A stretch of 64,000 nt of DNA from Metamycoplasma neophronis (GTDB lineage: Bacteria > Bacillota_I > Bacilli_A > Mycoplasmatales > Metamycoplasmataceae). Below, one piece after another: positions 41,738 through 54,525 of this stretch (positions are counted from its first letter, which is position 1; every line of letters begins with the position of its first letter). Below the pieces are notes generated by a model. It searched no databases and was not told the DNA's origin. It saw nothing but the letters and a program-made list of their open reading frames with translations. Where the stretch lies: assembly GCF_006491995.1 (NCBI RefSeq), contig NZ_VHHP01000002.1, forward strand, positions 1 through 64,000. Direction: 5' to 3'. A program made the position numbers and the translations under genes.

Positions 41738-44644
41738 ATGACTAAAAAACAAACAGTTGAAGCAATAAGACCCCAAGTAACTGATGACTTATTACAAACC
41801 AATTTAAAAGATGGCTTGAACGATGCAGAAGTTACTTTGCGTCAAAGTAAATTTGGTTCTAATGAACTTCAAAGCGCAAAAAAATTAAATCCATTTTTAG
41901 TTTATTTAGCACAGTTTAAAGACTTGCTGGTTATCATTTTGCTTTGTGCTTCAGTTTTGTCTTACATTTTAGCAATTGTAAATGGTGTTCAAACTGGTTG
42001 AAATTGAAAAGATGATAACTATCGTTTACTAATAGAATTCATTGAGCCTTCAATTATTTTATTTGTTGTTTTAACTAATTCGCTCGTCGGGGCTGTACAA
42101 GAGATAAAAAGTGAACAAGCAATAAATGCACTTAAAAAATTAAGTCCATTACAAGCTAAAGTTATTAGAAATAAAAATTTAATTACTATCCCATCATCTG
42201 AAATAACAGTTGGAGATATCGTGTTAGTTGAAGCCGGTGATGTTGTTCCGGCTGATGGTTATTTATTATTCAGCTCAAACTTGACTTCAATTGAAAGTTC
42301 ATTAACAGGTGAAAGTGAACCAACAGAAAAAGATTACACTGTAAAAAGAGATTTATCTTTACCTATTGCTGAACGTAAGTTTATGTTATACTCTTCATCA
42401 ATTATTGCCAACGGTACTGGATATTTCATTGTAAGTGAAATTGGTCAAGATACCGAATTAGGCAAGATTTCAAGTTTAGTTAATAAACAAGAAGAAAGCC
42501 TAAGTCCGTTACAAATAAAAATTAATAAGTTGGGAAAAATATTTGGATACGCTGGTTTAGGATTATTTATTGCAAGTATCTTGGTACAAATTATTTTCCA
42601 AGCAATTTCAAAAAGTTCATTTAGTTCAACAATTTTCTGAAGTACAACAATTGTTAACGCTATATCATTAGCAGTTGCAGCTATACCAGAAGGATTGATT
42701 GCGTTCTCATCAATTATTTTAGCAATCGGCGTTCAAAGAATGGCTAAGAAAAGAGCAATTGTTAAAGATTTAATGGCAGTTGAATCATTAGGAAGTTGTG
42801 CGGTTATATGTTCGGATAAAACTGGTACATTAACACAAAATAAAATGACTATTGTTAATTTATATGCCTCTTCTGAAGAAATGCAAACTACCGGTTGAAT
42901 TCAAGATAAATATTTAAAATTAATCGAATATGGTTCACTATGTTCTGAAGCTAACTTAGTTAAAGAAGGTGGCGAATATAAAGTAACAGGTGATCCAACT
43001 GAAGCGGCTTTTTTATATTCATTAGAACAATATTCAGAATATAAAACAAAAAATTTAATAACGGAAAAAAATCCAAGATTAATGGTTATTCCATTCGATT
43101 CTAATCGTAAAATGATGACCACAATTAACAAAATAAATAATAAAAATATTGTTGTTGTTAAAGGTGCGCCCGATGTGTTGATTAAACACTGCAGTAGTTT
43201 AAGCGATAATGAATTAAAAGAAACTGAAGAAGTTAACGAAAGATGAGCAATGAATGCATATCGTGTTTTAGCGATTGCATCTAAAGAAATCAGCGATAAC
43301 GAATTAAACAATTTGATGGCAATGCCACAAGATGATGCGCAAAAACTATTAGAAAATGATTTAACATTTAACGGTTTGGTAGCGATGATTGACCCACCAA
43401 GAGAAACTGCAAAAGATGCGATCGAAATGTGTCGTCACGCTGGCATTAAACCAGTTATGATTACTGGAGATAATATCAACACTGCCAAAGCAATAGCGAC
43501 ATCATTAGGAATTTATCAAGAAGGTGATTTGGCAATTACTGGATTAGAACTTGATAATATTTCTGATGAAGACTTGGCAAAAAATATTGATAAGTATTCA
43601 GTATATGCCCGGGTTAAACCTGAAGACAAACTAAGAATTGTTAAGGCTTGACAAGCGCGCAAACAAGTAGTTGCGATGACTGGTGATGGTGTTAATGACG
43701 CGCCTGCATTAAAAGTTTCTGACATTGGTTGTGCAATGGGTATTACCGGTACTGAAGCTTCTAAACAAGCGGCTAACATGATTTTAGCAGACGATAATTT
43801 TGCTACTATTGTTAGTGCGGTTAAAAACGGACGTTCAGTATATCAAAAAATCAAAAACGTTATTCAAAACTTACTGATTACATCAATTGCTGAAATTATT
43901 TTAGTATTTTTAGGATTATTCGTATTTAAAGCTATTTTTTCATCAGGCGAATGAAAAGCTGTAATGAATGGCAAAGAAATCTATATTCTTTCAGCAACAC
44001 AATTATTGTGAATTAATTTATTCACTCATGGCTTCCCTGCTATTGCATTGGGATTACAAGATTCAAAAGAAAATTATATGAATCGCCGTCCTATTTCAAA
44101 ATATGAATCAATCTTTGCTGGCGGCATGGGATGAAATACTTTATGACAAGGTATTTTAGTTGGTGTTTTATCAATGGTTGGATATTATTTAGGGGCATTA
44201 TATGTCTTGAATGATTCAACAATTCCGATGATAAATAAAGCGGATGAAATTTTAAGAGCAGGTTCAACGATGGCCTTTTTAATCTTAGGTATTACTGCGA
44301 CATTTAACTCAATTAATTTAATGTCTAAAAAACCTATTATTATGTCGAATCCATTATTCTATTGAAAAGTTTATGCATCTGTAATATTCTCATTAGCCTT
44401 TTTAATTTTAGTAGCTTTTGTAAAACAAATCGCGTTAGTATTCAATGGATATGAAAACCTAGCTCACACACCTGTATTAATTGCATACGGGCTTGCCTTG
44501 CCCTTAGTATTAATTCCAATTTATTTCGTATATAAATTAATAGTAATGGCTGTTGACAAAAGAAGAGCAAAGAACAACCAAATTAATACATTTGAAATGA
44601 TATTGCCGCCAAAAGAAGCTAAAAAAGCAATGTTAAGAAAATAG
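41738..44644 (+). CDS. Cation-transporting P-type ATPase (P2 type, Ca2+-like)
   Basis: A 968-aa membrane pump. N-terminal cytosolic region with the P2 motif [19 protein letters not shown]; actuator domain SLTGESEP; M4 helix with [27 protein letters not shown]; phosphorylation site [18 protein letters not shown] in the nucleotide domain; [22 protein letters not shown] hinge; six C-terminal helices. It resembles the SERCA/PMR group; PEGLP is PEGLI here. AAAGGAG precedes ATG. A leader of ~90 bases precedes it. Confidence 0.93.
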
Positions 44645-44684
44645 AAAAAAACTAGAACAATCATAAATAGTTCTAGTTTTTTTG
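44645..44684. terminator. Bidirectional terminator, P-type ATPase / lipid kinase
   Basis: Stem ACTAGAAC/GTTCTAGT with T7 on the plus strand and an A run on the other side that serves the minus-strand gene ending at 44687. Confidence 0.87.
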
Positions 44685-44686
44685 TT

Positions 44687-45556
44687 TTATTTTTGACAAA
44701 TACATAGTTTCTTTTGAACGGGGTATGTTTCGCCATCAATCTGACTTAATTCAATTTGTGGACATTCAATTTTAATATTTTTTGCAAAAATTTGTTTAAC
44801 GTATTTTTTATAAATTATATGTTTGCCACTATATACTGATAAAAATAATAGCGGTAAATGATATTTGCTAATATTGTGAATTATTGTAATGCTTAAATAA
44901 TCACCTTCACGATTAGCATTTGGAGCAATTTTCATGCCGCCACCGTAATATTTTCCGTTCATTATGCTGATAACTCAAACATTTTCAAAAATGTATTCAT
45001 GACCATCAGCTATTATTTTCAATTTATCATAAGTTTTAAACGTTTTGAAAGCGTTATATGCCGTTTTTAAAAATGAAGCATGCCCTGTTCGTTTCTTTTC
45101 TTCATTTACATATTTTGCAATATAAGCATCAATTCCAAATCCTGCCCCATTTAAAAATTTCATTTTTTCTTCGTTGACTTTTACTGTTGGCAGATTTTTA
45201 ATGAATGGTGAAATGTAATAAAATCTCTTTTTAATAATTTCACATTCTTTGATTGTGAACAAATCACGCAAAAAGTCATTTCCCGTACCAGCCCTATAAG
45301 CATATATTTTAGGTTTAATATCGTATTTTGCAATTTCATTGGCAACATGGGTCAAAGTACCGTCACCACCTATTAATAATACTATGTCATTTTCAGACAT
45401 ATCGTTAATTAAAACGGCTGGGTCAGTTATTTTAACTAGGTCAATTACCTTAAGCGAAGGTTGCATAAAAACCTTAACCGCTTCGGAAACTATTTTGTAC
45501 ATTTTGCGTTGATTTGAACCACTTTTGGAAAACGAATTATAAAAAATATATAGCAT
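44687..45556 (-). CDS. Diacylglycerol/lipid kinase (YegS/DgkB family)
   Basis: A 289-aa soluble or peripheral lipid kinase. The nucleotide-binding signature VLLIGGDGTLTHVANEIA is near residue 65; YRAGTGNDFLRD and NGAGFGIDAYI are family blocks; the C-terminal GGGMKIAPNANREGDYL and IDGETYP match DgkB. It would recycle diacylglycerol to phosphatidate or act on a similar lipid. Perfect TATAAT 9 bases before ATG, no Shine-Dalgarno, so a leaderless mRNA is likely. Confidence 0.92.
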
Positions 45557-45565
45557 GGTGAATTT

Positions 45566-45571
45566 ATTATA
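45566..45571 (-). promoter_or_regulatory. -10 box of the lipid kinase, near-leaderless
   Basis: TATAAT on the minus strand, followed by AAATTCACC and ATG 45556. Confidence 0.65.
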
Positions 45572-45639
45572 TAAAAAATATATTTTTTATTGTGAAAATA
45601 ACGCGATTTATAAACAAAAAAACATAAATTAAAATTAAA

Positions 45640-45662
45640 TAAAAACTGCATATAGCAGTTTA
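45640..45662 (-). terminator. Terminator after the pseudouridine synthase
   Basis: Minus-strand stem AAACTGC/GCAGTTT followed by TTTATTT. The stem begins within the stop codon of the gene. Confidence 0.78.
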
Positions 45663-46364
45663 GATATTTTTCTTTAATAGTTTAATTTCTTCGTCACTTA
45701 ATTTGCGTGTTTCACCAGGTTCTAAATTTTCATCTAAAGTAAGCGGTCCAAATGTTAGTCTTTTTAGATAAATAATTTCATATTTAAAAAATTCTAGCAT
45801 TCGTTTTACTTGATGGAATTTGCCCTCTTTTATGGTCAATAAACACTCAGTATCAGAAATAAATTCAAAATTGTAATCATATATTATTTCATCAGCTCCA
45901 ATTTTGATTGGTTTTGGAAAATGATTTTTAATTTCTTCATCAAATGATTTGTCAACTTCAACATAATATGTTTTTGGAACGTGGTATTTTGGGTTCAATA
46001 ATCTATGTCCCAACTCACCATCGTTGCTAATAATTAAAAGTCCTTCAGTGTCTTTATCAAGTCTCCCGTATGCAAACAGTTTTTTGCTACGCAACTCAGG
46101 TACCAAATCAAATATCGTTGGATCAAATCTATCATGATTTGCTGTAATATAACCACTAGGTTTATTCATCATATAATATTGATATTTTTCGTATGTCAAT
46201 ACTTCATCATACATGCGCACTTCGTCGTTTGTATCAATGCTGATTGAGCGGCGAATTGTTTCTCCATTAACTGTGATGAAACCTTCATCCATTATTTTTT
46301 TAACTTCTTTACGAGTTAATGAGGTTGTGTCAGCAATAAATTTTTCTATTCTTATTCGTGCCAT
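45660..46364 (-). CDS. rRNA pseudouridine synthase (RsuA/RluB/RluE/RluF family)
   Basis: A 234-aa enzyme that isomerises uridines in rRNA. An N-terminal S4 domain (RIRIEKFIADTTSLTRKEVKKIM) precedes the catalytic core. The core has KPSGYITAN, FAYGRLDKDTEGLLIISND with the catalytic Asp, and KEGKFHQVKRM. RluB versus RsuA cannot be settled from the motifs. Minus-strand TATAAT lies 8 bases before ATG; there is no Shine-Dalgarno. Confidence 0.92.
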   Translation of the reverse strand: MARIRIEKFIADTTSLTRKEVKKIMDEGFITVNGETIRRSISIDTNDEVRMYDEVLTYEKYQYYMMNKPSGYITANHDRFDPTIFDLVPELRSKKLFAYGRLDKDTEGLLIISNDGELGHRLLNPKYHVPKTYYVEVDKSFDEEIKNHFPKPIKIGADEIIYDYNFEFISDTECLLTIKEGKFHQVKRMLEFFKYEIIYLKRLTFGPLTLDENLEPGETRKLSDEEIKLLKKNI

Positions 46365-46372
46365 AATTCAAT

Positions 46373-46378
46373 ATTATA
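46373..46378 (-). promoter_or_regulatory. -10 box of the pseudouridine synthase, leaderless
   Basis: TATAAT on the minus strand, then ATTGAATT and ATG 46364. Confidence 0.68.
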
Positions 46379-46389
46379 TATTGTAAAAA

Positions 46390-46415
46390 TAAAAATAAGC
46401 AAACCAAGTTGCTTA
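46390..46415 (-). terminator. Terminator after the dipeptidase
   Basis: Minus-strand stem AAGCAACTTGGTTTGCTT followed by a T-rich run, overlapping the stop region. Confidence 0.75.
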
Positions 46416-47732
46416 TTTATCATAATCTTGTAATCTATTTAGGGCATTAATGTAAATTTCAAGCGATTCTTTGATTTCTTTGAATGTAAAGTATTCATTT
46501 GGTCCGTGCATTAAGTGCATATATTTAGTTGAACCAAATGCTACACAGCTGTCAATTAATCTAGCGTATGTTCCACCGCCAATTGCTAAAGGGACTTCTT
46601 TAACGTTCAAGGCTTCATTGAAGGTTTCCATTAAAATTGTTACTAGCTTAGATTGAATATCTATGTATTTAGGATTTTTACTTCCAACTAAATGCATCTT
46701 AACGTCGCCTTCAAAATGGTCTTCTAAATAATTTAATAATGTGTCAGTAACTTCTCCAACACTGTGAGTAACCGGAACTCTTAAATCAAAAGACATAATG
46801 TATTTATCTTGATAAGTTCTAACCATGCCCAGATTAGCCGATAAGTTTCCCGAAAAATCAGCATAGTTTTTAAAAATATTATTTAATTCATAATTGCCTT
46901 TTGATAAATTATCCATCACAAACTTAATTAATGGTTTTTCTCTTAATTTTGAATCGATGTTATATAACATCTTAATTGCTTTAATAACGGCATTGTCTCC
47001 TTTTTCGGGAGTTGATCCATGGCCACCAATACCTTTAATTGTCATTTGTTTATTTTGGTATTTTAAAATCACGCTATCTGGAATTTGGTTGACAACATCC
47101 CCAGCATCTAAACTAACTCCTTCAATTTTTGGAAATTCTAAGTTAACATGGTATACCATTTTTTCGGCATAAATTAATGGTCATTCTCCGTCGGGCGTAT
47201 AAGAAATATAAGGAGCTCCAAAATCTGCTAAGTAGTATTTCATTGATTTCATTGTGGTTTCTTCAGAAATACCAAAAATAATTCTAATTTTTCATTCACT
47301 GCTAATTAAGTTATTATCCAAAATGTATTTCATTGCATATAGATTGATGATGCTTGGTCCTTTATCATCCAAACTTCCTCTGCAAATTACGGCATCATCA
47401 GTAATAACTGGTACGAAAGCTGATGTATTTCATTGAGATTCATCACCAGCTGGAACAACATCAAGGTGAGCTAAAATTCCGATTATTTTATCTCCTGAAC
47501 CTATTTCTGCAAATCCATAACGGTTTTGTACGTCTTTATATGTATTAAAACCGAATTCTTTAGCTAAATTTAAAGCATAGTCAAGCGCGTTATTAGCTTC
47601 TTTTCCGAAAGGATAGTCTTCAGATTCTCCTTCAATACTTACTGATGGTATTGCACATAAATTTGCTATATGATTTATCATTGATTTAAATTCATCTTTG
47701 TCTTGTTGATATTTAATATATTCTTTCATCAT
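46413..47732 (-). CDS. M20 family dipeptidase (PepV/Sapep type)
   Basis: A 439-aa dinuclear zinc dipeptidase. Zn ligands appear in GILAHLDVVPAGDESQW, SLDDKGPS and FGISEET; a lid domain follows with GHGSTPEKGDNAVIKAIKM; the C-terminal GGGTYARLIDSCVAFG and MHGPNEYF close the site. This is the PepV arrangement (inserted lid). Two adjacent ATGs (47732, 47729); AAAGGAG lies before them. Cuts dipeptides left by PepF and the M42 enzyme. Confidence 0.93.
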
Positions 47733-47774
47733 AAAACTCCTTTCAATATATTATATGCTTATTTTTATATCTTT

Positions 47775-47810
47775 TATTTTTTAAAAAATAATCAGCATGA
47801 GCTGACCATT
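47775..47810 (-). terminator. Terminator after the nuclease lipoprotein
   Basis: Minus-strand stem GTCAGC/GCTGAT with a short loop followed by TATTTTTTAAAA. Confidence 0.78.
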
Positions 47811-47817
47811 TTTATAA

Positions 47818-49455
47818 TTATTTTTTAACTAATTCAGTTGCGAAACCTTTATTATGGAAAACAAAATCATTATTGCCATTGAATACAACATCAATTAATT
47901 CTGGATAGTCAATAAAGGGATTGCGATTTCCTTGGTGTTTGTATATACCATTATTTCTATCAATATCAAATTGAGATATATTGTCACTTTTTGCCCAGTT
48001 TAGCATTGTTTGTTTAAATTTATCTTTTATTTCAGCTAAGCCCAGTCTATTTCTTACAAAAAATCTGTTAGCCGATTCATTATTATACAAATTTTTATCT
48101 CTGTATGTGAAAGCAAAATATAAATGGGCTCTAGCAACATCGCCTTTGAATTCATCAATTACTTCTGCAACGGGTCTGCCATCTTCTACTGAATCGCCAA
48201 TTTTGGTTCCGTTGACAGATATTATTTTCGGAGTTTTAACTGTTCCGTAAGGATAATTTCCATGTCATGCATTGACTTTTTTATCTGTAGGCCATACATG
48301 ATGAGCATCATTTCTCATTGGTGCTTGTTGACTAAATCAACTTTGAGCTATCAAGTGTTCGCGGTTCATACCTTTTCCTTCGGCATTTCCGGTATCACGA
48401 TATTTACCATGTCATTGAATATAAGTATCTTTACCCTGTGGATTTTCTTCATAAATATCTAAAACAGATCCGTCTTTTTCATAGTATTTATCAACAAAAG
48501 CATCTTCGTAAGTTTTGAATAAATCATTATAGCTACCAGTCTTGTTTCTATTCGCTTTTTGTATACTGAATAAACCTTCTCTTAGCGCCTGACCGCTCAA
48601 ACCTTCCAAAGAAGCATAAAAATTCATATTTTTATTACTGTATCTTATTTCAGTATTTTTATTTAAAGTTAAAGCTGCCCCATTAAATGGAGTGCCATTT
48701 GAATTATTATGCTCATGGTTATTGTTTGCGTTGGTATCTGCATTTGTATTAGTTTCTTCAATATTAGAATTACTTAAAGCACTTATTTCTAAATTTATTG
48801 TAGAAGTGTAAATATTTTTGCTAATTAGTGGTTCATCTGAATTACGATATTTAATCATTCGATATTTAACAATTAGATTATTTCCGCTTATTTCATATTC
48901 AAGTTTACTATTTATTTTAATTTTATTATTTGAATTGGTATATGGTGATTCGACAGGAGCGGCCAATTGATAGTTTCTAGGTGGAACACTAATAAACTCA
49001 ATTAAATATGGTATATTTTTTCAATCTACCTTTTTCTTGTCTTTTGGATTTAACCCTATTTTATTAGACGAATATGAATAGTAAAGATCTGAACTTTTTA
49101 TAGAAGATATTAATTGTTCTTTATTTCCGTTTTGAACAGTTAATATATTGCTGCCTCTTGAAGCTCATTCAGCAAAATCAGGATCTAATTCTTGCAATTC
49201 GCTTTCATCTTTTAACACAGCCGTATTGCTGTTATTATTTGAATTATCGTTTGAATTATCTACCAAAGTAGGTGTTTTATTGTTTGTGTTGGTATTAGAG
49301 TTTGTGTTATTGTCGTTGTTTGATACACCATTATTATTTATCGAATTTGGTAATGGTTTTTCAGGAGTTAATTTATGGCATGATATAGCGCCTAAAGGTA
49401 TAGCAAAAATACCACAGGTTGCTAATGAAACTGCCAAAACACTTAATTTTTTCAT
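47818..49455 (-). CDS. Secreted endonuclease lipoprotein (EndA/NucM, endonuclease I family)
   Basis: A 545-aa surface protein. Signal peptide with lipobox GAISC (Cys near 26), then an Asn-rich low-complexity linker (~residues 35-80) and a second Asn-rich tract in the middle. The C-terminal ~200 residues form the beta-beta-alpha-metal nuclease: NREHLIAQSWF, DAHHVWPTDKKVN, GDVARAHLYFAFTY and the FFVRNRLGL tail. It would degrade host DNA for nucleotides or resist neutrophil traps. AAGGAAT precedes ATG. Confidence 0.88.
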
Positions 49456-49532
49456 ATAATATTCCTTATTTTTATTTCCCTTAGATAAGCTTATTGCCTA
49501 GTTAAATTTTACATTATTTATTTCAGAAAACA

Positions 49533-49562
49533 AATAAAAAAACAGAAGGAATACTTCTGTTC
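49533..49562 (-). terminator. Terminator after the 42-aa basic protein gene
   Basis: Minus-strand stem ACAGAAG/CTTCTGT followed by TTTTTTTATT. Confidence 0.83.
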
Positions 49563-49595
49563 GGATAAATTAATAATAAGAAATAGATAACAAAA

Positions 49596-49724
49596 TTATT
49601 TGTTTTGAGCTTCAGCTTCAGCTTTTCTAGCTGCTCTTCTAGCGTCTCTAGCTCTTTCTAATTCTAGTTTGTGAGCTCTTTTTTGTGCTTTAACTTTGTT
49701 AGCTAATCTAACATCTTTTCTCAT
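49596..49724 (-). CDS. Small basic protein, 42 aa
   Basis: MRKDVRLANKVKAQKRAHKL followed by ELERARDARRAARKAEAEAQNK. Half the residues are charged, with Arg/Lys clusters, and the pattern favours one long helix. AAAGGAGTAAACT gives a strong Shine-Dalgarno 7 bases before ATG, and its own terminator follows, so it is very likely a real gene. It lies between the nuclease and parC. Function is unknown; an RNA- or ribosome-binding role is plausible from charge only. Confidence 0.8.
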   Translation of the reverse strand: MRKDVRLANKVKAQKRAHKLELERARDARRAARKAEAEAQNK

Positions 49725-49777
49725 AGTTTACTCCTTTTGCTAAATATATAAGTTATCAATTGATTATTCTATTATAT

Positions 49778-52588
49778 CTATTTTTTCTTAAATTGTTTAA
49801 CTTTTTTCATCAAAGCATCAACATCAATGTTTTCAATCTCGGCCAATTTTTCTTCTAGACTTCTTTTTTGAGCCGGTTCTTTTTTCTGTATATTGACTGA
49901 TTTTGTGATTGAAAAGTCCTCATCATTAAATAAAGTTACTTGTTCTAATTCATCTTTTTGTTCTTCGCCATTTTCGGTTTCTTCTTGATGAATTTCATTA
50001 TGATAATAACGTTTTAATAAACTTGTTTCTACAGTTAAAGAAAGGTCATCTTTATTTTGTTTTGATAAATATTCTTCTCTGATCTTTTCTTGTTCAGCTA
50101 AACTGGGATCTTTTAATTCATTAATCTTAATATGTTGGATTAAATTACCCGGATTGTTGAATGTATAATTTAATTTAATTAATTTATCTGATTTTGAACG
50201 ATCTTTTAAAATAGGTTCCAAATCAAATTTTTCTAAATTATTGTCTTGGTTCGTGTAAATAAATTCTAGGCTGTCGGTTAACACTTCTAATGATATTGGT
50301 TCTGAAATGTCATTTTTTAAAGCTACAAATAATTTTGCGCCACGATTGTATCTGCCTACATATTCCATTTCTTTCATATTTCACGATTTAGCCATTCCGC
50401 CCTTGCTAATCATAATAACATGATTTATTTTTGATACAGTTGCAAAAGTTGAAACGAATACATTGTCTTTGGTTTGCAATTTTCCTAATAATTTAATTCC
50501 CTGTGCCCTTAATGCTAAAGTCGTACTGAAAACGCTTTCATTAATTAGGTGATAAAAACCATTGTTCAACAAGATTAACATATCTTTTTCACCATTACTA
50601 ATTCTTGCGTCAATCAATTCGTCGTCATTGTTTTTAAATGACATACAGTTACGTTTTTTAGCGATTAATTTACTATTAAATTCTTCTAGTTTAACTTTTT
50701 TAGCATAACCATATTTAGACATTAAGATTATGTCTACATAAGTGTTGAATGAAGTTATTTCCATAACTCTAATGATATGTTCATTTGAATCAAGCGCAGC
50801 AATTGAAGACACGTGATTTCCAAGGTCTTTTCATTGTGAATCTTTTAGTGTATGTGCATCAACAATAAAGTAATTTCCTGTGTTAGTAAAGAAAATTAAT
50901 TTAGAAAGCGAATTGATTTTGTCATAGTATTGTAAAGCGTCCCCTTCTTTTAACTTATAAGTAGAAAGTTCGTTAGTATTATACATTTTCAAACTAATTT
51001 TCTTAATGTAACCTTCCTTAGAAATGAAGAAATAGAAGTCTTCATTTTTGGTTAGTAATTTATGGTCAATTTCAGTTTGAATTTTTTCTTCACTTATTTC
51101 AGTTTTTCTTTCAATTCCATATTCGTCTTTGATGGCTTTAATTTGTTTGATTAGATATTTATCAAATTCATAATTATCAGTTAATAATTTAGTGCAAAAA
51201 GCAATGCTTTCTTCAAGTTCTAATTTTTCGTTTTGAAATTGAATTTGGTCCATTCTAGAAAGTTTATATAATCTTAATTCAGCTATTGCTGTAGCTTGAA
51301 TTTCAGTGAAGTTAAAGATGTTCATTAAGGCTAAGATAACACCCTTTTTAGAGTTATCGCTATCCTTAATTACTTTAATTACTTCATCAGAAATTTCGGC
51401 AACTCTGATAAAACCTTCAACAATTTCCAGTCTTAATTTATACTTTTGTAGATCATATTTAATTCCGTTGATATTAACTTCCTTTAAATGACCTAAATAA
51501 GCTCTAAGGGCAGTATCTAAGTTTAATACAACTGGAGCGTTTTTATCAATCGCTACCATGTTATAGTTATAAGTAATTCTTAAATCAGTTTTTTTCATTA
51601 AATAAGCAATAATTGCTTCTGGATTAGCGCTATCCTCTAATTCAATATATATTGAGATACCATTACGGTCAGATTGGTCACGCACATCTTTAATTCCATT
51701 GATGATTTTGTCAATTGCAATTGCATCAATATCGGCAACTAATTTAGATTTAATTACGCCAAAAGGAATTTCAATGATTTCAATTCCATTGATTTTTTCT
51801 TCATTTTTTTCATCATATACATAACGATATTTAGCTGAAAGACTAATCTTGCCTTGACCTGTTTTCATTGCATCAATTATTCCATCAACACCGTTAATTA
51901 AACCACCAGTTGGAAAATCAGGGCCCTTTACATATTGCATTAATTCTTCGATTGAAATATTAGGTTTTTTAATCATCGCAATAGTAGCGTCAATAACTTC
52001 TTTTAAATTGTGTGGCGGAATTTCGGTAGCAAATCCTGAAGCAATACCTTTGGCTCCATTAACTAAAAGGTTAGGGAATAGGGCAGGCAATACTGTTGGC
52101 TCATACTCTGAGTCATCAAAGTTTGGGGCCATAGATACAACTTTCCTATCTAAATCTTTTAGCATTAACTCGGCTATTTTTTCAAGCCTTGATTCGGTAT
52201 AACGCATAGCAGCGGCAGGGTCATCATCAATCGAGCCTTTGTTACCGTGCATTTCAATTAGAGGATAGTTACTCTTTCATTCTTGACACATTCTAACTAA
52301 TGCTTCATAAATTGAACTATCACCGTGTGGGTGATAACGACCGATAACATCGCCGACAATACGGGCAGATTTTTTAAATGGTTCTTTATTTTTAAGTTTC
52401 AAATTTCACATTGAATATAAGATACGTCTTTGAACAGGTTTTAAACCATCACGAGAGTCCGGAATAGCTCTTTGTTGAATTACATATTTAGAGTAGCGAC
52501 CAAAACGGTCACTCATTATTTCCACCATGTTTTTTTCAATAATATTTTCAGTTACACTATCAATTTCATCTTTTCTATTTTTTTTCAT
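49778..52588 (-). CDS. parC: DNA topoisomerase IV subunit A
   Basis: A 936-aa decatenase subunit. It starts with the breakage-reunion domain: [54 protein letters not shown] with the catalytic Tyr. The coiled gate is followed by a beta-pinwheel tail with GGMAKS. A long acidic extension (about 150 residues, Glu/Lys rich) ends the protein. Five or more TGA-Trp codons. It starts 8 bases after parE, forming a parE-parC operon. Confidence 0.95.
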
Positions 52589-52596
52589 AATTTAAC

Positions 52597-54516
52597 CTAC
52601 TTTTTAATTTCGAAATCATCTTCTGATGAAAAATCAACATGGGTATTAATTCAAATTTTTCTACTATTTACATCTTGACCCATTAATGTGGTTACATTTC
52701 TTTCAACTAAAGCTTCATCTTCAATTTTTACTTGAATGATTGAACGTGTGGCTGGGTTCATTGTAGTTTCTCATAATTGGTCGGCATTCATTTCACCCAA
52801 ACCTTTGTATCTTTGAATTTCATAATTTGAATAATTAGAAGTTATCTCTCTAAGTTCATCTTCATCTCAAGCATAAAATTCTTTAGCACCATTTCCCTTT
52901 GTGCTAATTTTATATAAAGGAGGAAGTGCAATGTATACCATTCCCGCTTCAATAAGTTTTTTCATGTATCTTCAGAAAAATGTCAACAATAATATTTGAA
53001 TGTGAGCACCATCGGTGTCGGCATCAGTCATTATTATAATTTTGTTATATTGAGAGTTTTTAATATTAAAGTCTTCGCCAATACCAGCGCCAATAGTATT
53101 AATAATTGTTGCTATTTCTTCATTTGCAAGCACATCGCTAAGTTTTGATTGGTCAGTATTAAGAACTTTACCACGTAATGGAAGAATTGCTTGAGTAACA
53201 CGGTTACGGCCTAATTTTGCCGATCCACCAGCCGAATCACCTTCGACTAAAAATAGTTCTTTAACGGCAGGGTTTTTAGATTGAGCGGGTGTTAATTTTC
53301 CAGATAAGATTTTTTTATTTTCTAATTTACTTTTAGCTTTTCGTATCTCGCTTTTTGCATTTCTTGCTGCAACTTTAGCATCATAAGCTTTTTTAATTTT
53401 AGCAATTATTTTATCTGCTTCAGTTTTGTTCTCGTTTAAAAAGAACATAAATCTTTCTGAGAAAAATGCCTCAACAGTTTCTCTGGCTTCCGGTGTTCCT
53501 AATTTATCTTTTGTTTGTCCAACAAACTCTAATATTTTTTCGGGAACCTTTAAAGAAATAACAGCAATCAATCCTTCTCTAACATCATTACCTTCGAAAG
53601 CGATTTTGTTTTTGTAAATATTGTTTTTGCTTATATATTCATTAATGGTTTTGGTCAATGCGGTTTTAAAAGCAGTTTCATGTGTACCGCCATCTCTGGT
53701 TTTTACATTATTAACAAAGCTATAAATTGTTTCATTGTAATTATCCGTATACACTAAAGCAATTTCAACTTCAATACCATGTAATCCTGGAGCGCCTGCA
53801 TAAAAAATATCACTAATAAATGTTTTGCCTTCTGAAACGAATTTAATATATTCTTTTATTCCGTCAATGGCTTCAAAAACAACATTTTCATCATTATTTT
53901 CGTTAATAAATTGGATTTTTAAGTTTGGAATTAAAAAACTTGCTTCACGTAATTTTTCTTTAACGATTTCACCTGAAAATTTAGCCTTTTTAAACATGTT
54001 GTAATCAGGCCAAAATTGAACTCTTGTTCCTTGTTTTGTTGTTGCACCAACGCATGTGGTTTTTTTGATAATAGTATCTTGTTTAAATTCAGTAACGTAT
54101 TCTTTTTTATCACGATATACAATAACTTCAAGTTTAGTACTTAAAGCATTAACAACTGATGAACCAACCCCGTGTAAACCACCACTTGTTTTATATGCTC
54201 CATCACCAAATTTACCACCAGCATGTAACTCTGTAAAAACTAGTTCAACCCCGGTTTTGCCTTCTGAGTGTTTATCAACAGGAATACCACGTCCATTATC
54301 TTCAACAACAACCGAACCATCTGCTTTTAAAATAACTTTAATTTTATTAGCAAAACCCGCTAAAGCTTCATCGATTGAGTTGTCAATAATTTCTCATATT
54401 AAATGGTGCAATCCGGTTGAATCGGTCGAACCGATATACATACCAGGTCTTTTGCGAACAGCGTCTAAACCCCTTAGAACTTTTAAATCACTTGCTTCAT
54501 AATTATTCATACTCAT
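52597..54516 (-). CDS. parE: DNA topoisomerase IV subunit B
   Basis: A 639-aa ATPase partner of Par[100 protein letters not shown] and [19 protein letters not shown] C-terminus. Distinguished from gyrB by its pairing with parC. Start at ATG 54516 or 54510; TATAAT on the minus strand lies 9 bases before 54516. Confidence 0.95.
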
Positions 54517-54525
54517 AGTATAACA

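Noticed and set aside
54056..54502. Plus-strand open frame opposite parE (and similar ones opposite gyrB, 27869-28276)
   Set aside because: Lie wholly within conserved topoisomerase genes with no start signals.
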